Below are positions 17,075 through 25,332 of a stretch of DNA of 64,000 nt, piece by piece. How positions within the stretch are numbered: position 1 is the stretch's first letter; the number at the start of each line of letters is the position of its first letter. Below the pieces are notes generated by a model. The model was given only the letters and a program-made list of their open reading frames with translations, had not been told where the DNA came from and did not search any database. The DNA lies in NCBI RefSeq assembly GCF_019916085.1, contig NZ_CP049834.1, positions 914,501-978,500 of the forward strand, written 5' to 3'. The position numbers were made by a program, and so were the translations under genes. Source of the DNA: Aquirufa lenticrescens. GTDB taxonomy: Bacteria > Bacteroidota > Bacteroidia > Cytophagales > Spirosomataceae.

Positions 17075-18211
17075 ATGCATTTGCGCGTAATCCTATGTTG
17101 TTTTTTGCTTAGTTTGAACCTCCTCGTTCAAGCGCAGAATAAGGCTATTACCGTCAATAAACCGCTCATAGACACCTCCGTTCACGAAAAGGGTTTATTA
17201 AACGGACGCCTCTCGACCGGACTTGAAAGCAAAGCGGCCGAAGCAAAGAAATTCAAAGAGGATAGCAAGGCATTTATTGAGAGTTTGGGCGTCAAGGATT
17301 TGGGCAAAAAAATGGTCAAAACCGCGAAGAAAAAACTCCAACCGCGCGACGAATATGCAGGTATCAAAACCGAACGTAAGCTGGGTAATTACGGTAGTGG
17401 CGTTCGAATGACCGTGGAAGAGGTAAACGTGGTAAAGTACGTGGAAGATGAAGCGCTAAGCCCATATGCTTCGGAAATTTTTATCTTTGATCCCTCGCAA
17501 TCACGTGTTGTCTCCATTCCATTAAAGGACACGAAAAACGTACAAATCTGTCACGGCCCATTCAAGAAATACGTGAACCAAAAACTCATTGAAGAAGGCT
17601 TCTACTATATGGGAGTAAAAGATGGGCGTTGGGAAAGCTATGGTTCAGAAAATGAGCTGGAGAACAAGGTGTATTACGAGAAGGGGTATACTGCGGGATC
17701 TCACATAGCTTATTATGATGCGGCGAAAAAGAAAATTAAAGAAGTCATTCCACGCCTATATGGTAAAGTCCGCGGCACCTATTATTCCTTTTATCCGAGT
17801 GGTAGTTTGAAGGAGGATGGGCGAATGGACGACAGTGTTAAAGTGGGCCGCTGGAGAGAATACCATGAGTTTGGGAGTGGTGGTCGCTTGAAGAAAGAGT
17901 GGAGATTTGGGAAGGACAAATTCGATCCGACAGAGCCTATGTTGATTCAAGAAAGAGATCAGCAGTCGAAGGTTATTTTTCAGGCCAAAGAACCCGTTTC
18001 TCAACATAAGCCTTTGCAAATACCCCCAATGGACTCAGATGACGAAGATTCTGAGGATGAAGATGGTTCAGAAGAAACGGGAATCGTTCGGCTACAACCG
18101 ATCTACGTATTTACGTACAGCCTGTCCTTAAAAACACGCACAGAATTACACTTTTTGCTTTCTGCAGGATTTCAAAATAGCCCTTTAACCCCGCCTGACT
18201 TCGTTGTTTAA
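17075..18211 (+). CDS. Secreted protein with MORN/YwqK-like repeats, function unknown
   Basis: I do not recognise an exact family. The 378 residues begin with a signal peptide (VILCCFLLSLNLLVQAQ, cleavage near residue 20). A Lys-rich helical stretch follows. The middle (about 165-285) has MORN-like repeats of the YwqK type, with units such as GVKDGRWESYGSENELENKV, RGTYYSFYPSGSLKEDG and KVGRWREYHEFGSGGRLKKE. Then come a strongly acidic run (about 325-340, Asp/Glu/Ser) and a short tail. YwqK-like repeats are common in Bacteroidota exported proteins of unknown role. No T9SS sorting domain is visible, so it is probably periplasmic or surface-attached. It stands alone on its strand, before the SulP gene. 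Confidence 0.75.
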   Translation: MHLRVILCCFLLSLNLLVQAQNKAITVNKPLIDTSVHEKGLLNGRLSTGLESKAAEAKKFKEDSKAFIESLGVKDLGKKMVKTAKKKLQPRDEYAGIKTERKLGNYGSGVRMTVEEVNVVKYVEDEALSPYASEIFIFDPSQSRVVSIPLKDTKNVQICHGPFKKYVNQKLIEEGFYYMGVKDGRWESYGSENELENKVYYEKGYTAGSHIAYYDAAKKKIKEVIPRLYGKVRGTYYSFYPSGSLKEDGRMDDSVKVGRWREYHEFGSGGRLKKEWRFGKDKFDPTEPMLIQERDQQSKVIFQAKEPVSQHKPLQIPPMDSDDEDSEDEDGSEETGIVRLQPIYVFTYSLSLKTRTELHFLLSAGFQNSPLTPPDFVV

Positions 18212-18244
18212 TTCCGATTCAAACATCATTAATTAAACAACCTT

Positions 18245-19771
18245 ATGAAACAGTCAGAATACCTTCAATCCTTTTTAAAAGGGGATTGGAAATCAGGAAT
18301 AGCCGTCTTTTTAGTCGCCTTACCCCTTTGCTTAGGAATTGCATTAGCTTCAGGAGCCCCCCTTTTAGCTGGGCTCGTGGCCGGAATCGTGGGTGGAACA
18401 CTCGTTTCCCTTTTATCAGGCTCAGAACTTTCTGTCAGTGGACCCGCGGCAGGCTTAACTATTATTGTGGCCACAGCCATCGCTGACCTTGGTTCTTTCC
18501 CCGGGTTTTTAGTGGCCGTCATCATTGCTGGCCTAATACAGGTCGCTTTAGGCTTATTGAAACTAGGAAAGATTGGCGGATTTTTTCCATCCTCTGTCAT
18601 TCGTGGTATGCTCGTAGCGATTGGCATTGTGATCATTTTAAAGCAAATACCGCATGCGATTGGAGATGATTTGGACTTTATAGGAGAGTTTGAATTTGAC
18701 CAAAAGGATGGCGAAAATACGTTTACAGAAATTTTGAAATCACTAGCTTCCATCAAAATAGGCGCACTACTGATTTCCCTTTTAGGTCTCGTTATCTTAT
18801 TTTCTTGGACAAAATTAGGCCAAAAATTCTCCTGGATGAATGCGCTCCCAGCTTCCTTATTTGTGGTTTTAGCAGGTGTGGGAATCAATGAGGGATTAGC
18901 CATTTGGAACCCAGCATGGTACTTGGGCGATTCAAAAGATCACATGGTTAACCTTCCTCTATTTGCTTCAAGTAGTGAAATTTTTACCGGCCTGATAACT
19001 CCAGATTGGAGCTTTTTAAGCCATCCTAAGGTCTATTCGATTGCTGTAACTTTGGCCATAGTCGCCACCTTAGAATCCCTCTTGTCACTAGAGGCAACAG
19101 ACTCCCTTGATCCATTAAAAAGAATTTCTTCTCCGGACCGAGAATTGTTAGCACAAGGAGCCGGAAACGTTGTAAGTGGCCTCTTGGGTGGTCTACCTAT
19201 CACATCAGTCATCGTCCGCTCATCCACTAATATTTATGCTGGTGGAAAGACACGAATGTCTGGATTTTTCCATGGCGTACTTTTAATTGTGGCTGTTGTG
19301 CTTTTACCACTCTATCTGAACAAGATTCCCTTAGCTTGTTTAGCAAGTATTTTATTATACACGGGTTATAAATTAGCTCACCCAAAAGAATTCAAAAAAG
19401 TATTTGCGGAGGGTTGGAAGCAATATGTCCCCTTTTTAGTGACCGTAGCCGTCGTGGTAGGTGTCGATTTATTGTGGGGAATATTCGTAGGAACCTTGGT
19501 AGGTTTAGCATTTGTAGTCATTACGAATTACTCTTCCGTATTTACAGTTTTCAAAAATGGCAATGAAATATTAATTAAATTCCAGAAAGATGTGACATTC
19601 TTGCATAAAATGCAGCTGAAGGAAACCTTGCGAAAAATACCTGCAGGCGCAGAGGTGTATATCGACACTACCAAAGTACACTTTATGGACCACGATATTA
19701 ACTTACTCATACAGGAGTTTATCAGTACAGCACAAGAGCGCGGCATCGAAGTCGACCTTAAAAAGAAATAA
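18245..19771 (+). CDS. SulP-family anion transporter, probably bicarbonate
   Basis: Inner membrane transporter of 508 residues with about 10-12 membrane segments and the SulP signature region near the N-terminus (LALCLGIA-like VALPLCLGIALASGAPLLAG; ELSVSGPAAGLTIIV). A C-terminal STAS-like domain follows (about 435-508, GAEVYIDTTKVHFMDHDINL). SulP members carry sulfate, bicarbonate or other anions. A beta-carbonic anhydrase gene begins one base after its stop, which makes bicarbonate (BicA-like) the best inference; sulfate cannot be excluded. The pair ends in a strong terminator. Confidence 0.9.
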   Translation: MKQSEYLQSFLKGDWKSGIAVFLVALPLCLGIALASGAPLLAGLVAGIVGGTLVSLLSGSELSVSGPAAGLTIIVATAIADLGSFPGFLVAVIIAGLIQVALGLLKLGKIGGFFPSSVIRGMLVAIGIVIILKQIPHAIGDDLDFIGEFEFDQKDGENTFTEILKSLASIKIGALLISLLGLVILFSWTKLGQKFSWMNALPASLFVVLAGVGINEGLAIWNPAWYLGDSKDHMVNLPLFASSSEIFTGLITPDWSFLSHPKVYSIAVTLAIVATLESLLSLEATDSLDPLKRISSPDRELLAQGAGNVVSGLLGGLPITSVIVRSSTNIYAGGKTRMSGFFHGVLLIVAVVLLPLYLNKIPLACLASILLYTGYKLAHPKEFKKVFAEGWKQYVPFLVTVAVVVGVDLLWGIFVGTLVGLAFVVITNYSSVFTVFKNGNEILIKFQKDVTFLHKMQLKETLRKIPAGAEVYIDTTKVHFMDHDINLLIQEFISTAQERGIEVDLKKK

Positions 19772-19772
19772 G

Positions 19773-20402
19773 ATGAAAGAATATAAAAAATTACTGCTCA
19801 GCAATAAAGCTTGGGCGAGTGAACGTCTAGAATTAGACCCTACTTATTTCGATAATTTATCGAAAGAACAAAACCCCTTATTTTTATGGATTGGATGCGC
19901 AGACAGTCGGGTTCCTGCGGAGGAAATCACGCATGCAGATCCAGGCGACATTTTTGTGCACCGTAATGTGGCCAATATGGTGGTACATACGGACATCAAT
20001 TTACTATCTGTATTACAATACGCGGTAGAAGTATTGGAGGTTAAGCACATTATCGTTTGTGGCCACTACAACTGTGGTGGAGTAAAGGCGGCGATGACGA
20101 ACCACGACTTTGGATTAATCAACAAGTGGCTACGTAATATCAAAGAGGTATACGAGAAGCACTATACGGACTTACACGAAATTGCGGATGAGACGGCGCG
20201 ATTCAATCGCTTAGTTGAACTCAATGTGGCGGAGCAGATTCAGAATTTGGCCAAAACCACCATCGTTCAAAAGGCCTGGGAGAAGCGACAATTCCCGCAT
20301 TTACACGGCTGGGTGTTTGATATTCACCATGGCGAAATCAAGGAGGTATTAAATATCAACGCGGGCGAATGGACAAGTCCCGTTTTTCATTACGATTTTT
20401 AA
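19773..20402 (+). CDS. can: Beta-class carbonic anhydrase
   Basis: Interconverts CO2 and bicarbonate in the cytosol. The 209 residues contain the zinc ligands and active-site dyad of beta enzymes: Cys42, Asp44 and Arg46 in GCADSRVPAEE, and His98 and Cys101 in GHYNCGGVKAA. Length is typical of the E. coli Can type. It follows the SulP gene after one base and is closed by a GC-rich terminator, so the two form a two-gene unit linking anion transport and CO2 hydration. Confidence 0.96.
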   Translation: MKEYKKLLLSNKAWASERLELDPTYFDNLSKEQNPLFLWIGCADSRVPAEEITHADPGDIFVHRNVANMVVHTDINLLSVLQYAVEVLEVKHIIVCGHYNCGGVKAAMTNHDFGLINKWLRNIKEVYEKHYTDLHEIADETARFNRLVELNVAEQIQNLAKTTIVQKAWEKRQFPHLHGWVFDIHHGEIKEVLNINAGEWTSPVFHYDF

Positions 20403-20403
20403 C

Positions 20404-20440
20404 AAAAAAAAGGGGGCCGCTGCGCGGCCCCCTTTTTTTT
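20404..20440. terminator. Strong bidirectional terminator between carbonic anhydrase and aspS
   Basis: Perfect 9-bp stem GGGGGCCGC (20412-20420) and GCGGCCCCC (20424-20432), loop TGC, with eight A before and eight T after. It serves both convergent genes. Confidence 0.95.
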
Positions 20441-20453
20441 CCTATCTAATCGA

Positions 20454-22217
20454 CTAAACCGTCGTCTTAATCTTCAATTCATCTAACTGCGCTTGCGCTA
20501 GTGGAGATGGTGAATCGATCATCACGTCGCGCCCAGCGTTGTTCTTAGGGAAAGCGATATAATCACGAATCGAATCTGTTCCTCCGAACAAAGAACAAAG
20601 ACGGTCAAAACCAAAGGCTAATCCACCATGCGGCGGCGCCCCATATTCAAAGGCGTCTAATAAGAATCCGAATTGCGCTTGTGCTTCCTCTGGAGTGAAT
20701 CCAAGGACTTCGAACATTTTTGATTGCAGGTCTTTTTGGAAGATACGAATCGAACCTCCTCCTACTTCTACACCATTCACGACTAAATCGTAAGCGTTTG
20801 CGCGAACCTTGCCGAATTCTCCGGCTAACATCAATGGAATATCCTCTGGCTTAGGGCTCGTGAACGGATGGTGCATCGCAAACCAGCGATCTTCTTCTTC
20901 ACCGTACTCTAATAATGGGAAATCCACTACCCAGTGTACTTTGTAATTATTCGGATCACGTAATCCCATACGCGTTCCCATTTCTAAACGAAGTTCGTTC
21001 AATTGCTTACGCACTTTATCTCCGTCTCCTGAAAGCACCAAGATCAAGTCGCCAGGCGCTGCGTTAAACGCTGCAGCCCAAGTCGCTAAATCAGCTTCTG
21101 AGTAGAATTTATCTACAGATGATTTCACTACGCCGTCCGCTTGAACGCGCGCGTAAATCAATCCTTTCGCACCAATTTGTGGGCGACGAACGAAATCAGT
21201 TAATTCATCGATTTGCTTGCGGGTGTATTCCGCTGCGCCTTTTACGCAGATACCTACCACCGTGTTCGCTGCATCGAAAACTTGGAAATCTTTGCCAGAC
21301 GTCAAATCCACGCCCTCGCCTTTCAATTCCACGAATTTCATATCGAAACGAATGTCTGGCTTATCTGAACCGTAGTATTTCATCGCGTCCGCATAGGTCA
21401 TGCGAGGCACTTGACCGATGTCGAGGCCTTTTACGTTTTGGAACAAATGACGAATCAATCCCTCAAACATATTCAGGATATCTTCTTGCTCCACGAAGGA
21501 CATTTCACAGTCGATTTGAGTAAATTCTGGCTGGCGATCAGCGCGCAAATCTTCGTCACGGAAACACTTCACAATTTGGTAGTAACGGTCAAAACCAGAT
21601 ACCATCAATAATTGCTTAAAGGTTTGTGGAGATTGCGGTAAGGCATAAAATTCACCTGGATTCATTCGAGATGGCACGACGAAATCACGCGCACCCTCTG
21701 GCGTTGATTTAATTAAAACGGGTGTTTCCACCTCAATAAAATCTTGCTTATCTAAGTAATTACGCACTTCGCGGCCCACGTGGTGGCGCAATTGCAAACT
21801 CTCGCGAATGGGGTTACGACGCAAATCTAAATAACGGTATTTCATACGGATATCATCGCCGCCGTCTGTCTCGTCTTCGATCAAGAATGGAGGCAATTTC
21901 GCCGGATTCAATACGCGCAATTCTTTTACTTTGATTTCGATGTCGCCGGTAGGCATTTTGTCGTTTTTCGACAAACGCTCTACCACGATTCCCTTCGCTT
22001 CTACGACGAATTCACGGCCTAATCCTCTCGCTAATGCCAAAGCCTCCGCAGACGATTTCCCCTCCTCTAACATCAATTGAGTGACCCCGTAACGATCCCG
22101 AAGATCCACCCAAATCATCCCCCCTTTATCTCGTGAACGCTGAACCCAGCCACAAAGAGTTACCTCGGTGCCCGCGTGTTCGATGCGCAATTCGCCATTT
22201 GTATGTGTACGTAGCAT
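20454..22217 (-). CDS. aspS: Aspartate--tRNA ligase
   Basis: Class II aminoacyl-tRNA synthetase charging tRNA-Asp. The 587 residues show the N-terminal OB-fold anticodon domain ([20 protein letters not shown]), motif 2 ([19 protein letters not shown]), the bacterial GAD insertion in the middle, and motif 3 near the C-terminus ([16 protein letters not shown]). Length fits the bacterial type. Whether it also charges tRNA-Asn cannot be judged here. It stands alone, with a terminator at its 3' side. Confidence 0.98.
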   Translation of the reverse strand: MLRTHTNGELRIEHAGTEVTLCGWVQRSRDKGGMIWVDLRDRYGVTQLMLEEGKSSAEALALARGLGREFVVEAKGIVVERLSKNDKMPTGDIEIKVKELRVLNPAKLPPFLIEDETDGGDDIRMKYRYLDLRRNPIRESLQLRHHVGREVRNYLDKQDFIEVETPVLIKSTPEGARDFVVPSRMNPGEFYALPQSPQTFKQLLMVSGFDRYYQIVKCFRDEDLRADRQPEFTQIDCEMSFVEQEDILNMFEGLIRHLFQNVKGLDIGQVPRMTYADAMKYYGSDKPDIRFDMKFVELKGEGVDLTSGKDFQVFDAANTVVGICVKGAAEYTRKQIDELTDFVRRPQIGAKGLIYARVQADGVVKSSVDKFYSEADLATWAAAFNAAPGDLILVLSGDGDKVRKQLNELRLEMGTRMGLRDPNNYKVHWVVDFPLLEYGEEEDRWFAMHHPFTSPKPEDIPLMLAGEFGKVRANAYDLVVNGVEVGGGSIRIFQKDLQSKMFEVLGFTPEEAQAQFGFLLDAFEYGAPPHGGLAFGFDRLCSLFGGTDSIRDYIAFPKNNAGRDVMIDSPSPLAQAQLDELKIKTTV

Positions 22218-22295
22218 AGAAAATATTAAAATTCGGGCAAAATTACGGAAAAGAGCAGGGAGAGAAAAACATTTAGGGCTTTATTCTTTTTTACT

Positions 22296-22303
22296 TAATT
22301 TTG
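22296..22303 (+). promoter_or_regulatory. Candidate -7 box immediately before the carotenoid desaturase gene
   Basis: TAATTTTG matches TAnnTTTG and ends four bases before the ATG at 22308. If used, the transcript would be almost leaderless. The -33 position holds TTAG (22273-22276), one mismatch from TTTG with a 19-base spacer. Confidence 0.45.
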
Positions 22304-22307
22304 AATT

Positions 22308-23777
22308 ATGTCAAAAATTGGGATTGTTGGATCAGGTATGGGTAGTTTGGGCTTTGCCATTCGCAGCGCGGTGGCGGGCCACCAAGTCACCGTTTTCGAA
22401 GCGAATTCCTATCCAGGAGGCAAATTAGCCCAAATCGAAACCAACGGATTCCGTTTTGACGCCGGGCCCTCTCTTTTCACGATGCCGCATTTAGTGGACG
22501 AACTGTTCACGCTGGCAGTCAAAAATCCCCGCGATTATTTCAGCTACGAACGATTGCCGGAGATTTGCCGCTACTTTTGGGAAGACGGCACACGATTACA
22601 AACGAATGCAGCGCCTGCAGAAACAGCCACGGCGATTGCTTCGGAACTGGGCGAATCGGAGGAGAACGTTGCGCGTTTTTTACGCGAGATCGGAGAAAAC
22701 TACCATATCATTAGCGAGCTATTTCTTGACAATTCATTGCATTCCCTATCGACCTGGACGGGACCTAAAGCCCTCAAAGGCTACCTGAATATCCCACGTC
22801 TTGGTTTGTTTAACACCATGCACCGCGCACATGCGAAGCGTTTTAAGAACCCGAAAACGGTCCAGCTTTTTGACCGCTACGCCACCTACAACGGCTCGGA
22901 TCCTTACCAAACTCCGGCGACTTTATCAATCATTCCTCATTTGGAATACAACATAGGCGCCTTTTTCCCCAAAGGCGGTATCATCAGCATCCCTCGGGCG
23001 CTGCACCGCCTCGCCGAAGAACTGGGTGTGGTCTTTCACTTCAACGAGAAAGTGTCCCGCATCACCACCGAAATTCATACTGCGACCGGAATAGAGACTG
23101 AAAAAGGAAATTATACCTTTGACTACATTGCTTGTAATGCGGACATTCGCCCGAGTTACACAAAACTCCTTGCACAGGAACCGCAACCGAAAAAGCTTTT
23201 AAATCAACCTAAATCCAGCTCAGGCATCATATTCTACTGGGGAATGGACCGCAGCTTCGACGAATTAGGGGTACACAACATCTTCTTCACAGACGATTAT
23301 CAGGGCGAATTCAAGGCCATCTTCGAAAACCAAACCATCAACGACGACCCTACCATTTACCTACATATTTCTTCGAAAGTAGAGAAATCAGATGCTCCAG
23401 CAGGTGGCGAAAACTGGTTCATCTTGATGAATGTTCCCGCGAACGAGGGACAGGATTGGGATGCGCTAGTGGAAAAGATGAGAAAAAATGTGATCGAGAA
23501 ACTTTCGAGAAATTTAGGCGTAGACATCGAAAAACACATCGTCGCCGAAGACCTATTAGACCCGCGCAGCATCGAGGCGAGAACTTCGTCAGCCGGGGGT
23601 GCGCTTTACGGAAATGCGTCGAACAACCGATTCGCAGCCTTTTTACGCCACCCAAATTATCGGAAGGCAATCAAAAACTTGTATTGGGTCGGCGGCAGCG
23701 TGCATCCCGGCGGAGGAATTCCGCTTTGTTTATCTTCAGCAAAAATTGCGGCGAAGCTTTTTGCAGAAAATGCGTAA
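22308..23777 (+). CDS. crtD: CrtI-family carotenoid desaturase, probably CrtD type
   Basis: FAD-dependent membrane-associated desaturase of carotenoid synthesis. The 489 residues begin with the dinucleotide-binding motif GIVGSGMGSLGFAIRSA, followed by VFEANSYPGGKLAQIETNGF and FDAGPSLFTMP. The C-terminal FAD motif is WVGGSVHPGGGIPLCLSSAK. The KLAQIE/GFRFDAGPSLFT block resembles 1-hydroxycarotenoid 3,4-desaturase (CrtD) of flexixanthin-type pathways more than phytoene desaturase, by recollection. No other carotenoid gene is in the window, so the step is inferred. It may be read with the DUF4293 gene 26 bases downstream. Confidence 0.75.
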   Translation: MSKIGIVGSGMGSLGFAIRSAVAGHQVTVFEANSYPGGKLAQIETNGFRFDAGPSLFTMPHLVDELFTLAVKNPRDYFSYERLPEICRYFWEDGTRLQTNAAPAETATAIASELGESEENVARFLREIGENYHIISELFLDNSLHSLSTWTGPKALKGYLNIPRLGLFNTMHRAHAKRFKNPKTVQLFDRYATYNGSDPYQTPATLSIIPHLEYNIGAFFPKGGIISIPRALHRLAEELGVVFHFNEKVSRITTEIHTATGIETEKGNYTFDYIACNADIRPSYTKLLAQEPQPKKLLNQPKSSSGIIFYWGMDRSFDELGVHNIFFTDDYQGEFKAIFENQTINDDPTIYLHISSKVEKSDAPAGGENWFILMNVPANEGQDWDALVEKMRKNVIEKLSRNLGVDIEKHIVAEDLLDPRSIEARTSSAGGALYGNASNNRFAAFLRHPNYRKAIKNLYWVGGSVHPGGGIPLCLSSAKIAAKLFAENA

Positions 23778-23803
23778 TTTCGCCCATTCATTTCTATACA
23801 ATT

Positions 23804-24280
23804 ATGATTCAAAGACCACAAACCCTTTTCTTAGCCCTAGCGATCATTGGCAATGCCGTCGCGACATCGGGCATTTCTATTTGGCAAAAAATAGGTACTT
23901 CAGGCCAGAAAGCAGAGCTTTTCTCAAACCAATGGCAATTATTCCAAAACGGAAAAGAAGTAGCCGCGCACAGTAATATCGCGATTGCCCTTTTAGTGAC
24001 CTTATCAACGGTTATCACGTTAGTGACAATTTTCTCTTTCAAAAACCGGATGCGTCAAATGATGCTGGGCCTAGTCAATTCGCTGGTTTTAGCGGGAGCG
24101 ATGGGCTATGCTTTTTGGGTGATTTTCAAAGAGGCGATGCCTACCTTTGAACCGGAAATTCAGGGAAAATATGGCTACGGATTCTATGCCTTAGTAGTTT
24201 CACTGCTGGCGAATATGATTGCGAACCGCCTCATCCGCAAGGACGAGATGCTGGTGCAATCGTCGAACCGGATGCGCTAA
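23804..24280 (+). CDS. DUF4293-type inner membrane protein
   Basis: A 158-residue Bacteroidota-specific membrane protein of unknown function. It begins MIQRPQTLFLALAIIGNAVA, the characteristic start of the family, and has four predicted membrane segments (residues about 7-25, 55-78, 86-105 and 125-145). I set the start at the ATG at 23804, because upstream in-frame sequence is the shifted frame of the desaturase gene. The 3' end is three bases from the convergent kdsD gene, with no terminator between. Confidence 0.85.
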   Translation: MIQRPQTLFLALAIIGNAVATSGISIWQKIGTSGQKAELFSNQWQLFQNGKEVAAHSNIAIALLVTLSTVITLVTIFSFKNRMRQMMLGLVNSLVLAGAMGYAFWVIFKEAMPTFEPEIQGKYGYGFYALVVSLLANMIANRLIRKDEMLVQSSNRMR

Positions 24281-24283
24281 ATT

Positions 24284-25252
24284 TTAGACGATACCCTCTT
24301 TCAACAGGTCGTGGAGATGTACAAATCCCACGGCCTTTTTATTTGCCGTCACCACCAGCTGAGTGATATTTTTGCTTTGCATGATCGCCAAAGCCTCCGT
24401 CGCAAATGCCTCCGCCTCAATCGTCTTCGGTGTGGTATTCATCATGTCTGCTAACACTATCGCAGACCAATCTTTCGAGTTTTCCAAAGTACGGCGAACG
24501 TCGCCATCCGTAATGATTCCGGCTAATTCTCCTTGCGCATCCAATACTGCCGTTGCACCTAGGCGCTTCGAGGAAATTTCGTGGATTGCTTCCTGAATGG
24601 AGGACGTGTGGGAGATGGCTGGGAATTCGTGAGTGGGATAAATATCGCCCACTTTTAAATAAAGGCGTTTGCCGAGGGCGCCGCCTGGATGGTATTTGGC
24701 AAAATCCTGTGCCGTAAATCCTTTGCATTCTAACAAACAAACCGCTAACGCATCGCCTAAAGCCAAAGCCACCGTCGTCGATGTCGTAGGTGCCAGATTC
24801 AACAAATCCGCCTCCTGCTCCGCCAAAGCATGTAATATATAATCCGATTGCTGGCCTAGATACGAGTTCTTGTTCGAAACCATGGCAATCAATTTCACCT
24901 GCAATCGCTTGATCAAAGGCACTAACACCTTAATCTCTGGCGTATCGCCTGACTTCGAAATACAAATCACCGCATCGCCGTCCTGAATCATCCCTAAATC
25001 CCCGTGAATCGCGTCCGCCGCGTGCATAAATAAAGCAGGCGTTCCGGTAGAGTTCATCGTTGCCACAATTTTCTGGGCAATAATGGCCGATTTACCGATT
25101 CCCGTGAAGACAATGCGCCCCGGGATGCTCAACAAATGTTCTACACAAGCCTCAAAATCCGAATTAATTCCGGCGCTCACTTGCAGAATGGCCTCTGCTT
25201 CCTGTGTCAAAACTTTTTTTGCTGTGGATTGGATATTTTTGCTTAATTTCAA
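24284..25252 (-). CDS. kdsD: Arabinose-5-phosphate isomerase (KpsF/KdsD/GutQ family)
   Basis: Isomerises ribulose-5-phosphate to arabinose-5-phosphate, the first step to Kdo for lipopolysaccharide. A SIS sugar-isomerase domain (about 20-170, VFTGIGKSAIIAQKIVATMN; SKSGDTPEIKVLVPLI) is followed by two CBS domains (about 200-320). I chose the TTG at 25252, giving 322 residues, the usual length. An ATG at 25306 would add a hydrophobic 18-residue leader (RFCGLLLIFALQILLT) unsuited to a cytosolic enzyme, and a TATCTTTG -7 box lies inside that leader. LptD elsewhere in the window belongs to the same outer membrane theme. Confidence 0.93.
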   Translation of the reverse strand: MKLSKNIQSTAKKVLTQEAEAILQVSAGINSDFEACVEHLLSIPGRIVFTGIGKSAIIAQKIVATMNSTGTPALFMHAADAIHGDLGMIQDGDAVICISKSGDTPEIKVLVPLIKRLQVKLIAMVSNKNSYLGQQSDYILHALAEQEADLLNLAPTTSTTVALALGDALAVCLLECKGFTAQDFAKYHPGGALGKRLYLKVGDIYPTHEFPAISHTSSIQEAIHEISSKRLGATAVLDAQGELAGIITDGDVRRTLENSKDWSAIVLADMMNTTPKTIEAEAFATEALAIMQSKNITQLVVTANKKAVGFVHLHDLLKEGIV

Positions 25253-25272
25253 TGTTAGAAGAATTTGTAGGG

Positions 25273-25280
25273 CAAAGATA
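25273..25280 (-). promoter_or_regulatory. Candidate -7 box for kdsD
   Basis: The minus strand reads TATCTTTG, matching TAnnTTTG, about 20 bases upstream of the TTG start at 25252. It supports the shorter kdsD reading. No clear -33 element. Confidence 0.5.
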
Positions 25281-25332
25281 AGTAGAAGCCCGCAGAATCT
25301 AATCATCGCCGAAACAACCCATTAATCAAATT

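Noticed and set aside
18265-18903. 212-codon antisense frame within the SulP gene
   Set aside because: The codon pattern mirrors the hydrophobic sense gene; the predicted protein has no recognisable domain.
23456-23803. N-terminal extension of the DUF4293 gene
   Set aside because: It is basic, low-quality sequence in a shifted frame of the carotenoid desaturase; the family normally begins MIQR, found at 23804.
25253-25306. Hydrophobic leader on KdsD from the ATG at 25306
   Set aside because: A cytosolic isomerase should not carry a membrane leader, the family length fits the TTG at 25252, and a -7 box lies within the leader.
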